From Carposina sasakii (lineage: Eukaryota > Arthropoda > Insecta > Lepidoptera > Carposinidae), in contig CP053162.1 of NCBI GenBank assembly GCA_014607495.2, positions 1,302,001 to 1,366,000 on the forward strand: DNA of 64,000 bases, given 5' to 3'. The notes under the pieces are model-generated. The model had not been told where the DNA came from. It saw only the letters and a program-made list of their open reading frames with translations, and did not search any database. Shown piece by piece: positions 23,766 to 33,711 of the stretch (positions within the stretch are counted from its first letter, which is position 1; each line of letters opens with the position of its first letter). Made by a program: the position numbers and the translations under genes.

Positions 23766-24845
23766 CAAACCGCATGTATTCGTTACTGAGTAACGGGTAC
23801 TGCATCAAGTACCGAGTAACGAAACGTTACCCAGGAATTCGTCTCTTTACTCGCATGTTTCGCATCATACGTATTTTTCATGCAATACACTGTTTCGGAT
23901 CGCAAGTGGTGTATTGATACGTTTGTTTTTGATCGTATGTTCTACCAATGCGCGTGATGCGGTTCATTTAAATCGCTTATTACAAAGAACGGTGATTACG
24001 TTTGTTTAAAGTCATTATATATATTTTTTTGGTCGTCAAAGTTTTTTACTGTTTTTGTTGGGTTTCGTTCTACGCGTAATTTAATATTTTCTATTTCGGG
24101 TAGTTGTACCGCTTGCAATACCTTTTACCCAGCCGATCTCCCTTCCTTTCCCGCATGTGCACGGCACACTACAGCTTCTTCTCTCCCTGATCGTTGCTGA
24201 GAATAGACGTGCAGATATATTCTGCACTCGCAGCTAATATCGGCCACCGCACCGCGCGACGTTGAGACATTGTTTGTGCAAATTGAACTTTTAGGGACTA
24301 TTTTGTGTGGTGTATTATCTACGAACTATTTACCGCCTACTGAGTGAGACGAGTGATCCTGGTAGAACCCTGCAGGGAAGGAGACGGGACTCGGGAGAGA
24401 ATAAGGTCAGTGCACGTGCTTGACCTTCTAAGTCCTCTTTCTTCGTCCTCTATTGCTGTAGGGAATTGAAAGTGTGTCGTACATTTTTGTTCGGTAGAAA
24501 CAATAGTAGCAACTCGCAAAATACAGTTCACTAATATCACCAGCGCCCATTTGGCCTAACAGAACCCGCTATTCTTTTCCCGCCACTCTATGGAGGTTTA
24601 GGATCCTCCAGTTTTGTACTATTCTCTGTAATATGATTTAAGTTTGTGGTTAAAATTTTCTAAATATCCATTGCAAATTTGGTATATTACGTCGACAGTT
24701 CACGTCGATTCGACTTGTTACCATACCATACCATATGCGGTATCAGAAGTAACGAGTTCAGTAACTATACGATAGTAACGAGTACTCATGGTCAAAGTAA
24801 CGAATACATACGGGTACGATTTTATTCGTTACTTTTACACCTCTA
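23766..24845. mobile_element. Possible non-autonomous hAT element with GTAACG-rich ends
   Basis: The right end, read inward on the minus strand, is CTAGAGGTGTAAAAGTAACG and then repeated cgttac words. The left end holds catgtattcgttactgagta, matching the complement of the right end near gtaacgaatacatacg. The interior, about 1 kb, has a GC-balanced central part without a transposase frame. The left terminus has decayed and no 8-bp duplication is clear, so the superfamily is tentative. Confidence 0.4.
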
Positions 24846-25045
24846 GTGAATTCATGAATAAGGTCCTACAGAAAAATTTAGCACAGCGGGGTGGAAGGCG
24901 AAGGATGTAAAATTCAATACGGATTTTGAAACGACAACATACGTATTCCTGAGAATACTGTACTTACATACATAAGTCAGGTGTAAGTAAGACTAACGAT
25001 GGCATCCGAGCAAACAACGAACGATATTCGGCTGGCGAGATGCCA

Positions 25046-25271
25046 GGGGGGCAATTCTTGAAAAATTTTCAACGCGGTGCGAAGTAATGTATACTTACCG
25101 CTTGAGTAATATGGTAAGTATGACAGAATAAAAACAAATATCTGTCTCGTGCTGAAATGTGTTTAATTACGTCACCATAAAGTATGAGTAAGTAATTACT
25201 TTGTTCTGAGCGTCTACAACGGTTCCGTTTCGGTTTCGTTTCCACTCGAGACTTTTTGAGAATTGGCCCCC
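25046..25271. mobile_element. GGGGGCAATTCT MITE, copy 2
   Basis: The ends GGGGGGCAATTCTTGAAAAA and TTTTTGAGAATTGGCCCCC match copy 1 in inverted layout. It is non-coding. Confidence 0.65.
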
Positions 25272-25488
25272 AGGTCTTGTGCAAATGCTGAATTTGTACT
25301 CCGTCATAAAGTGTGAAAATTGAACTAAGTTTCTGTGACATGTACATGCAATCACCATACAATATAATTTCATTAGATGTTGCCCGCGGCACGTTTGCGT
25401 GGATGTCGCTTATTGCGTGGGAGGGGTATGAAAATAGTTTGCAACCTATTCTCAGACCTACCGAATATACAATACACACCATATTTAA

Positions 25489-28134
25489 CCCTAGAGTGGG
25501 CGCGTCTTTTTGCGTAACGTCAGTGGGCGCGTGGGGAGCATTTTGCCGCCTCATTTTCTTTGACCATTTTGACTAGTAATACAGCAATTTAATATTTTTT
25601 CTTTTAGGATTTAAATAAATAAACAGTAAGTGATAATAAATCAACATATTTATTCAACTTTGTTGTATAAACTTTGGTTTACAAAAGACTTTAGAAAACT
25701 TAATATTTTAATTGACTTTTTTTCTCTTATGCTACATAATACTTTTTAATACTTAAAAAAATGGAAAAAAATAACAAAATTATATATTTTCTAAATCTAC
25801 AGGATACGCTTTATCAAAACAGTCTTCACAAAGATATGTACAATGTTCATTGCACAGTAACTTTTCGCATCTGGAACACCCTTTTTTCGTGCGCCTGTTT
25901 TTCTTTGAGGGACATATGCTGCATTTGCCCTCCTTTTTTGAAGAAGATGCTTGTTCTACTGGGACAAAGCGAGCAATTTGGTTCCTCAAAGGAATATTTA
26001 AAGTGCCTATAGAAGCCCTTGTGGTCATATATTGCTTGACAAGTACCATGGCAATTTGTTTCAAATATTCTCGACGTAGCATCAAATGTTGAGTATTGGC
26101 TTTGTATATAATTTGACTGTTTATACCGGCAATATTCAACATTGAAAAAAACAATCTCATTGGCCATCTGCGAGTCATCCTCCCAACAGAATATTCTTCC
26201 TTCATTTGGTCAACCACGTCAACACCACCTTTAGTACTATTATAAAATGTTATCATTTCAGGTTTTGCAGCAGGCCCGGTGCTTTCATCGATTTTATTAT
26301 CTTCATGCAAAGTTGATAATAGTAATACTATTTTCTTTTGCTTTTTATTTGGAACATAAGATAGTAAAACTTTCCTGTCGCCAAATCCAAACATTGAAGA
26401 TGGTTTCGCCCGATCTTTGGTGTCCAAAAAATTTGGTGGAATTTCTTTTTTATTTTTACGTAACGTTCCAACAATAGTCGTTCTATGATTATTTAGCAAC
26501 TTATCAGCAAGAGGTATCGAAGTAAAAAAGTTGTCCATAGTGATGTTGCGGCCAGTGTTGAGGATATTTTGGGATAATCTTTTTACCAAAGCATTTGCTG
26601 AATTATCAATATTGAACTGCCCTGGAGGTTGTTTCCCAGCATACATCTCTAAATTGCTAGTGTAAAATGATTTCGCATCAACAAGTGCATAAATTTTTAT
26701 GCCATATTTGGCAGGTTTATTAGCCATATATACTCGGAACTTACATCTACCTCTGAAGGATTCCAGCATCTCGTCTATAGTACAATATTCTCCGATGTGA
26801 TAATGTTCTTGACAGTATGAAACAAATTTTTCAAAAATATTTCGCATAGCTGCCATGTTGTCATGAGTAGCACGCTCTGTTCTGGTGTTCATATCATCAA
26901 ATCGCAGATGCCTAAGCAAAAAATAAAACCTCTTTATAGACATAGTTGCCCTGAAAACGTCAGGGGCGGTCCCATCATTTACCCACATTTCTTGAATATT
27001 TGCGTGATTCATCTTTTTTAGACCAGCCATCAGCAGTAATCCGATAAGAGCTTTCACTTCGATTTTGTTCGTCTCTTTTGCATCTCTCTCACGGGAAAAT
27101 TTTTCTTGGTAAGCTCTTATGTATGTATTAGTAAATAACACAATATCATCAATCATTGATTCGGTAATAAACAAATGAAAACATTCTACAGGTGTTTTAC
27201 AATTCAAAGCTTCCTCACCCTTCACTCCGGGCCTGCCGATTACAATATTTTCCTGTCTTGTCCGGATATTTGGTCGTAAAGGAGGGTGAATAAGCCATTT
27301 TGTGCCATCTTTACCTTGATACATCGGAACTCTAGTAGGTCGTCGTCGAGAAGCTGGAGTAACAGATAAAAGTTGAGATTGAGCTGACGTACTTGCCTGC
27401 GGGGACGATACAGTATTCCTGAGACGAAGTAGTTGCGCTAGTGGTTCATCATCATCGCTGGACGTACATGTTGGAGATTTATCACCACGTGGTTGTATTT
27501 TACGTTTACGACGACGAGATCGAGGCTGATGGCTACTCATATCTGAACTGGGTGTAGGTGCTATTTCGGAAGACACAACAGTTGAATAAGATTCTTTATT
27601 GTTCGAAGCGTCACTGTCTGCTGACTGTTCTGTTTCCGTGTTGTGCTCACTATGAATAGTAGATCTATCACTATCTGAAATATTTTCATTTTCAACGATG
27701 TGTGTACTAGCATCTTCAAAATCAGATGTTTCTTCTAGCCAAGACAAAATTTGAGCTTCTATTTTATCCATTCTTATTTATTATTATCAATGAATTCTTT
27801 GAAATCCTAAAACAAACATATTTTTAGTTGCAAAAGTTATTAATGAACCATAAAATATAGTCAACATTTCGAGTTTACAAAAAATACATTATACAATATT
27901 ACTTACGTGAGTGGGCGCGCGGTGAGCAATTTGCCGCCCGGCGACATCTGATGATAGAAACCTTCTTCTCCAGCGGTCCCCCGCGCACTGACGGCGTCCA
28001 GATTCTCAGCAAACGTTGCTAACGAGAGTGGGGGCAGCTACTAAGAAGCGCGAGTCTAACGGCTAGTTATTTAAAAATTATTAACGGTTTTTTAGCGCGG
28101 GCGGCAAAATGCTCATAGCGCGCCCACTCTAGGG
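25489..28134 (-). mobile_element. piggyBac-like DNA transposon, both ends present
   Basis: The perfect terminal inverted repeat CCCTAGAGTGGGCGCG starts at 25489 and its complement ends at 28134. The CCCTAGA start is the piggyBac-family signature. The left target is TTAA (25485-25488); the right is TAAA (28135-28138), one base off the expected duplicate. Inside each end is a second copy of the motif (cagtgggcgcgtgg near 25521, gagtgggcgcgcggtgag near 27909) with gcattttgccgcc or its complement, a subterminal repeat layout. The element is about 2.65 kb and encodes one transposase. Confidence 0.9.
25780..27771 (-). CDS. piggyBac-like transposase (663 aa), intact
   Basis: This protein would cut and paste the surrounding element at TTAA sites. 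The order is typical of the family: an acidic, serine-rich low-complexity head (1-110) with a basic stretch RSRRRKRK near 85-92; the DDE_Tnp_1_7 catalytic region (about 195-560) with TIDE (D333), TMDN (D413) and GGVDVVD (D518, D521) supplying the acidic residues; and a C-terminal cysteine-rich cross-brace (C617, C620, C632, C635, C640, C644, C648, C651) that in relatives binds the element ends. The length is normal and there is no stop or frameshift. The ATG at 27771 gives the full-length frame, and the terminal repeats sit outside it. With intact ends it may be autonomous. Whether it is domesticated is not shown; the intact inverted ends argue for a plain transposon. Confidence 0.92.
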   Translation of the reverse strand: MDKIEAQILSWLEETSDFEDASTHIVENENISDSDRSTIHSEHNTETEQSADSDASNNKESYSTVVSSEIAPTPSSDMSSHQPRSRRRKRKIQPRGDKSPTCTSSDDDEPLAQLLRLRNTVSSPQASTSAQSQLLSVTPASRRRPTRVPMYQGKDGTKWLIHPPLRPNIRTRQENIVIGRPGVKGEEALNCKTPVECFHLFITESMIDDIVLFTNTYIRAYQEKFSRERDAKETNKIEVKALIGLLLMAGLKKMNHANIQEMWVNDGTAPDVFRATMSIKRFYFLLRHLRFDDMNTRTERATHDNMAAMRNIFEKFVSYCQEHYHIGEYCTIDEMLESFRGRCKFRVYMANKPAKYGIKIYALVDAKSFYTSNLEMYAGKQPPGQFNIDNSANALVKRLSQNILNTGRNITMDNFFTSIPLADKLLNNHRTTIVGTLRKNKKEIPPNFLDTKDRAKPSSMFGFGDRKVLLSYVPNKKQKKIVLLLSTLHEDNKIDESTGPAAKPEMITFYNSTKGGVDVVDQMKEEYSVGRMTRRWPMRLFFSMLNIAGINSQIIYKANTQHLMLRREYLKQIAMVLVKQYMTTRASIGTLNIPLRNQIARFVPVEQASSSKKEGKCSICPSKKNRRTKKGCSRCEKLLCNEHCTYLCEDCFDKAYPVDLENI

Positions 28135-28283
28135 TAAAGAAATGTACAGCGATAAAAATCTGAAAAATAAAAAAAAAACAGCGCACTACAAGAATTTTAT
28201 ATTGGACGACTGATTGGCCTATGCTGATGCGGGACTTTACTGGATTAGCTACATCTCTTACCGTACATGTCGTAAAAGTCATC

Positions 28284-28391
28284 ATCTTCTCCTTGTTCTT
28301 CAGCCTATTGCAGTCCACGGCTGGATGTGGGCTACTGCCACAGGGGGGTTTAGCCCATAGCCACCACGCTGGGCGGGCGGGTTGGTGTCCG
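28284..28391 (-). repeat. SINE-like family B, 5'-truncated, target duplication
   Basis: The 3' half of family B in reverse orientation, ending at ggttggtgtcc. AAAAGTCATC occurs at 28274-28283 and 28392-28401. The 5' truncation with a perfect 10-bp duplication is direct evidence of LINE-type retrotransposition. Confidence 0.8.
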
Positions 28392-28891
28392 AAAAGTCAT
28401 CTAAGCTCGGACAATTTGTCATTGATCATTAATATCGTGGCTGTGTGATCTCCCTTATGATCTTGCAGTTCTGTCTGCCCATTTCCGTTTCACCATCAAT
28501 GCAACGCATAAACAACGGAACTGCAGCTCCCAAGACTAAGGGGGCGGGGTTATACTCATGACGTAGTACGTCATACATAGAACTATCTAGCCAACGACGC
28601 AATACAACGCGCCGTGTGAACTAGCCCTTACAAGCAATATACATTATTTACGACTTAAAAAACATTAAAATATTTTAATATTATAGAGTACTGTATATCC
28701 CATTTGTGAAATAGCCAGCTAAGGATTAAAAAAAGGTATACATTACATTAGGGCTGGGTCAAACATATCCTACTTTGTGTTATCCAAAGGGATTTTACTC
28801 ACTCGTGTACTGGCCGTTTGTTACACCGTAACTTAATAGTATTTATTAATTGTATAATCATACTAAAGTAAGCTAGGTTGGAGGGCGCTCG

Positions 28892-28990
28892 GGCGTTTCG
28901 GTCCGCTCGTATTGCGGTCCACGGACCGAAACGCCTAAAAGCATTTTATTCATGGGTATATTCGGTCCACAAATTGAAAGTGGACCGAAT
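28892..28990. other. Two adjacent hairpins built on TTCGGTCC
   Basis: GGCGTTTCGGTCCG (28892-28905) pairs with CGGACCGAAACGCC (28922-28935). ATTCGGTCCAC (28960-28970) pairs with GTGGACCGAAT (28980-28990). A further gattcggtca follows at 29023. The arms are perfect and share the core word TTCGGTCC. It may be a decayed MITE or a cluster of palindromic protein sites. Confidence 0.6.
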
Positions 28991-29804
28991 CGCCGAAGAG
29001 TTCTTCTTGAATTGGCCGGGTAGATTCGGTCAATTTTTTTTTGTCATGTACAGTCGAATACAAAAAATGTATTTTTTTTAAACTTTCGTTCACCAATTAA
29101 TTATATGACTTTATTCATTACAAATACACCCTTAACCATGTACGTATAAGGAAAAACGGACGGAATGCTGTTACTGCACAGATTGAAGCACCGTAATGGC
29201 GGCGCGTTGCGCATGTGTGCGTATTTTCTAGTAGGTGCCGAGCCTACTATGGTTAGTGTGTGTGGGTGGATAACGCGTCAATAAACATCCCTACTCCATG
29301 GAATATCGTTACCGAGCTTACTATCAATGCTTCACTATGTGTAGTAACAACACTCTATCCGTTATTATTTATAAGTTCACTTAAAAGGGCGTCTATATCT
29401 TGGCTACGGCCCGATGCATGCCTCTCAAAGGACCGGGAGTCTGTAGTCCCGAGAATTTTAAAAGAGATACATAATAATAAAAACTTTATTGTCCTAATAA
29501 TATTGTACATGGGCGAACATAATGCTATAAAGCATTTTTCTATAACAGTTTTCCTAGATTTAGTCTTATGGCGATCATAGTCTTTAGGTATTGAATTCAC
29601 GTTGGTGGTTATAAAGCCCCAAAACACCAACTTATGCTTGACAGGCGGTAACCAATATAAAAAGTAATATAAAAAAGAAAAATAAACAAATAAGTTAGAC
29701 CTATATTATACTTTCATGTCGAATAAATTATTTAATTTCTTAATTTATTATTAACTAGTGGCCCGCCCTCGCTTCGCTTCGGTACATATCCTCTAAAATT
29801 TGAA

Positions 29805-30560
29805 ATTCCCGTTTGTCCCGTTCCCGTGGGAATTTCGGGAAATTTGTCCTCAGTGCTTCCTCGCACTCCCTAACGAATATACATGCTCGATTTCTGCTTT
29901 ATATTTATAGCGGTTTTCGTAAAAAATCGAATTCCCGTTTGTCCCGTTCAGGTGGAAATATCGAGAAATACGTTCTCAGTGCCTCCTCAAACTCCCTACC
30001 AAATTTCATCATTATATTGTGTCAAATGGTTTTCGTTAAAATTGGGAATTCCTGTTTGTCCAGTTCCCGTGGGAATTACGGGAAATCTGTTCTTTGTGCT
30101 CCCTAGCAGTCCCTAATACATTTTCGATTTCAACTTCATGTATAACGGTTTTCTTTAAAAAATTGTATTACAGTTTGTTCCGTTCCAGTGAGAATTTCGG
30201 GAAATATGTTCTCAGTTCTTTCTTACACTCCCTACCGAATACACCTATCATATTTCATCTCTATATGTCATGTGGTTTTCGTAAAAACTTGAAATTTCTG
30301 TTTGTGCCGTTCCCATGGGAATTTCAGGAAACCCGTTCTTAGTGCTCTTTTATACCCCCTAACAAACATACACACCAAATTTCATCTGTGTACGTCAAAC
30401 GGTTTATTTTTATACTTATGGAATAAGCTTTTGTTCCGGTACATTGGAAATGTCGGTAAAAATTTGGAATTCCTGTCTGCCTTGTTCCCATGGGAATTTT
30501 GGGAAATCCGTCCGTACTCTCTTACACCCCCTAACGAACATAAACACCAAAAAGGAGTGG
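29805..30560 (-). repeat. Degenerate minisatellite, 6-7 units of about 115-135 bp
   Basis: Units begin near 29805, 29931, 30048, 30167, 30294 and 30466, with a partial unit near 30430. Each opens ttcccgtttgtcccgttccc or a close variant, then gggaatttcgggaaa, ctccctaac and ggttttcgtaaaa. Such tandem units occur inside lepidopteran Helitrons. Several short open frames across it are by-products of the repetition. Confidence 0.8.
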
Positions 30561-31148
30561 GTGTAATTTACTTGTGAAATTTAAAATTTATTTGTATGTG
30601 TCCGTTTCTTCGTGGGGTCATGTAGGTACGAGTATGTTGTTTTCGCAATTGTTTGAGAATTTTCCCGAAGTTTCCATTCATCATCGTTATCATCCATTAT
30701 AAATTCAGAAATCATCAGTACTAAAAACAATGGCAGTATGGATGCTGTATTCCTCATGCTCTTTCTTCGGGATAAACCAAACAAAAAAAAACAAATTTCA
30801 TCTGTCATGTTGTGTCATGTCATGTGTACGTCACAGAATAATAAATTCCTAGAACCTTAGAATATAGACTCTCCAGAAGTAGTCCCCGCGTGCCCCTTTT
30901 AGATAACAATAGTTTGGTCTTAGGTGTTGTCATACTATGGCTAAAATTACCCCTAATAACTGAACTGAATCGTACGACACAATGTAATATTAATATAATG
31001 TAATAAATAAAACACAATAATGAAATTACATATTTATTTATTAAAGGACCATAGCAATAAAAGGTAAGTAAGGTAAATAAATAGTTAAGGATTAATTAAG
31101 TAATTTTTTATGTTTATTCGGAAAATCTTACAGCGTACATTATAATCA

Positions 31149-31929
31149 TTATGAAGTCAATTCAAATAAAACCATTTTGTTAGAAAAAATGCGGATATTT
31201 TCTTCCTTTTGGCACGCCTTTTTCATCATATGATGTACTCTGACTTCTAAGTACTTAAAACTGATGGCTTTTATTAATAAAATTAAATGATTTTCCATTG
31301 GACTTTGCTCCTTCACATGCTCGTTTAAATTGACAAATATTTCCTTAGACAATTTTTTTTTTTAAATTGTTGATACCAGCATTGGTAGTGCAGTAACATT
31401 TTTAAAAAAGCTTAGGCCGTTGATCTTTGTTGCACCTCTTAAAATATTCTCTGCATATGTGCATATTTTGACAACATCCTGATCCACTGTTTTCTTAGAA
31501 TTGGATCTAAAGGAAACCTGAAATAGTATAATGTAGGCCAACTCCTTAGGTAAATGCTCTAAGATTTAAAAACATACGGAAAATACCTATTAAGTTTATT
31601 TTTGATGTTTCAAGATACAAACTGCAAAACAAAATCGTCAATCCCTATAATTTGGATAAAACTATTATCTTTTATATGGCAACATTCTACTTGCTACTTT
31701 TTAAGGTTATGTTACTTTCGATTGCGAAAATTAACTGAAATTAGTTAACTAAGGATTAAAAATCAATGCTATTGTGAAGAATATTACATAAGAAAATTTA
31801 TTTGAAACGACCTTGTAGCACATAATAGTGAAAATGTTAGATGAAAAATAATACTTACGAGTGGAAGCTAATTTCAGGATTTTTATATTCACTACGGCTT
31901 TGGCAGCCAGACACACTACACCCAACCAT
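31149..31929 (-). pseudogene. Broken THAP-domain / P-element-like transposase gene
   Basis: The ATG at 31929 opens MVGCSVSGCQ..FH (exon 31859-31929), whose C4-x4-C9 pair and FH end match the start of a THAP zinc finger. A GTAAGT donor follows, and a TTTCAG acceptor at 31518 joins SFPLDPILRKQW, the next THAP segment. The reading then hits a stop (RIF*). Another frame of the same exon reads TVDQDVVKICTYAENILRG and onward. After a T-run frameshift near 31366, the frame 31352-31149 ends in KMVLFELTS, like the C-terminus of P-element/THAP9-type transposases. An AATAAA lies downstream on the minus strand (near 31118). I infer a P-like gene with its middle deleted. The THAP half is clearer than the C-terminal assignment. 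It cannot encode a working protein. Confidence 0.6.
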
Positions 31930-33278
31930 GGTCTAAACTTTATTTCCTTAATAGAGGCCGTATCTCACACCAAAACTATCCGAAAACTTTAAAAACACCA
32001 AAATTATATCCGCCAACCGTGAAGATCTCTATGACAGACAGCTCACATACTTTTTGTCACAAATTTGACATTGTGACAGACATAAAAAAGGTTAAACTTG
32101 AAATGCAAGATGATAATAGCTCTATCCCGCTCTGTCTTAGCCTAAGTTGTATATCGCTCGTTCTTTCTGTTTGTAGTGACGTCATCGACGCAACCTCTTG
32201 ATACTCTAAGCCTAGAACCCGTGATCACGCACACTTTTGAAGCAACTTTTTAGTATGTCAAATTTTTACAACTTATTTACTGTATCTAAAAAACTGATAA
32301 TATTTATCGTTTTGGTAACAATCGGCGGGTAAAAAGAGCGGAGGATGCGGGATTTTTGACTCGTTTTTACTTCACTACCCGGAACACATCTGTCATTGAT
32401 GACTCCTTCTGGGGACTTATTAATCTATGGTGTATGTCAAACTTATACCTCCATGCGTCAAATGGTAATTTTATTTGTATTTAATTCATATTTATTCCAG
32501 CCCAGTGGAAATAATGCGAAATTATGTTCATCCGGGTCCAATAAGGATTCTAACGGTGAAAGAATTTTTGAAATCGGTTCAGTAGTTTCGGAGCCTATTC
32601 GCTGCAAAAAAAAACAAACATACAAACAAACAATCAAAGTTTACCTCGTTATAATATTAGTATAGATATAGATTACCCAAGTAAACCACTAAGTTCTATT
32701 CCATATTCTATTTGCTCTCCTTATACATATTTAATATACATTAATGGTGTAACAGAAACCTACATAACAGAACCCACTCGACCCGCCGATCCGGAAATTA
32801 CCTCGCATCTCGCGTTGGCGGGAAAAAATTAACGATAGGTTTATCGGAAACCGGTCTAGTGTGCAGCGATCCTTAGGGCCAAAACACATATACAGTACAA
32901 GGCGATAAATATGTGCCTATATCCTATATACCTTACATATCGCTGCCTTGCGGAGAGATTGTCATAACTTAAAAATACCAATTTTTGGGTAGTGCTGTTT
33001 AAATGTTTTCGAAATTTAATTACACATATTTGAAGGAAATTCCGTAAAAATTACTTATTTTACAACCATACGACCGTATTTCAGTAGGTAAGTGGGGTAG
33101 CCAGAACTGTACGAGATCCTACAGATCAGATGTGAATGATACTGATAAACTTCTAGCTCATTTCCTGAGTTCCTTACGACGTGCACAAGAGGAGATACAG
33201 TTAGGTATAGTTCCTAGTGAGCACAGGACAATGATGATGATGTATGCATAGACTAAACGTCTCGTCATTTAGTATGTT

Positions 33279-33711
33279 ATAAAATTATTAATAAAGAAAT
33301 GGAAAAAATTCCTCACCCGGGTGGGAATCGAACCCACGACCTCTGCATTCCGCGTGTCAGTGCTCTAACCACTGAGCCACCGGGTCAATTACTCGGATGA
33401 CGAATTTTACTATCTCTTTTCTAAATTACATATTGGCAACGTTATTTTTCATCCCGATAGCTATACACTAGCCAAATCTCGGCAAAAAAAGCTGAATCCC
33501 TCAGCACAATGTTTAATGATGAAACGATCAACCATATCCTAACGGATTATATTAATGGAGAAGTGTTTTTATAAATTTATCTTAGTCAAGATATTATATA
33601 TTATAAAATTATTAATAAAGAAATGGAAAAAATTCCTCACCCGGGTGGGAATCGAACCCACGACCTCTGCATTCCGCGTGTCAGTGCTCTAACCACTGAG
33701 CCACCTTAGTT
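33279..33711 (-). repeat. tRNA-like SINE with identical terminal direct repeats
   Basis: The insertion is bounded by ATTTAGTATGTT at 33267-33278 and 33712-33723, a perfect 12-bp target duplication. It begins and ends with the same 103-bp sequence (33279-33381 and 33603-33705, no differences seen), each holding a tRNA-like promoter on the minus strand: A box tggctcagtggttagagc, B box GGTTCGATTCC, then a tail gaattttttccatttcttta. A body of about 220 bp lies between. It resembles a dimeric SINE or a miniature terminal-repeat element. Confidence 0.8.

Larger units (their letters stand above)
29755..32672 (-). mobile_element. Candidate 2.9-kb non-autonomous Helitron
   Basis: On the minus strand the 5' end is TCTATATCTATACTAATAT after an A, the usual lepidopteran Helitron start, followed by the common filler (cgaaactactgaaccgattt). 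The 3' end is agggcgggccaCTAG before a T. Between them lie a THAP/P-like broken gene (31149-31929) and a minisatellite (29805-30560). No Rep/helicase is present. The two ends are 2.9 kb apart and could belong to two separate elements. I favour one because the filler is continuous near both ends and orientation agrees. Confidence 0.5.

Noticed and set aside
25069..25554. A 161-codon minus-strand gene
   Set aside because: It crosses a MITE and the piggyBac left end, and no domain is seen.
25847..26477. Overlapping small frames on both strands near 26 kb
   Set aside because: They lie inside the piggyBac-like transposase in other frames and show no family pattern.
29805..30560. A CRISPR array (regular repeats)
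   Set aside because: Units are long, degenerate and contiguous without unique spacers, and the setting is a eukaryotic Helitron.
30581..30808. A 75-codon minus-strand frame resembling a transposase N-terminus
   Set aside because: The similarity is too vague (an acidic DDNDDEW word only) to support a call.
31149..31352. A standalone small host gene
   Set aside because: It reads as a transposase C-terminus separated by a T-run frameshift from upstream frames, so it is treated as part of the broken gene.
33312..33387. A tRNA gene on the minus strand (A and B boxes, paired T and acceptor arms)
   Set aside because: The anticodon stem does not pair properly, and the same sequence recurs in at least five places with SINE body and tail, so it is a tRNA-derived repeat.
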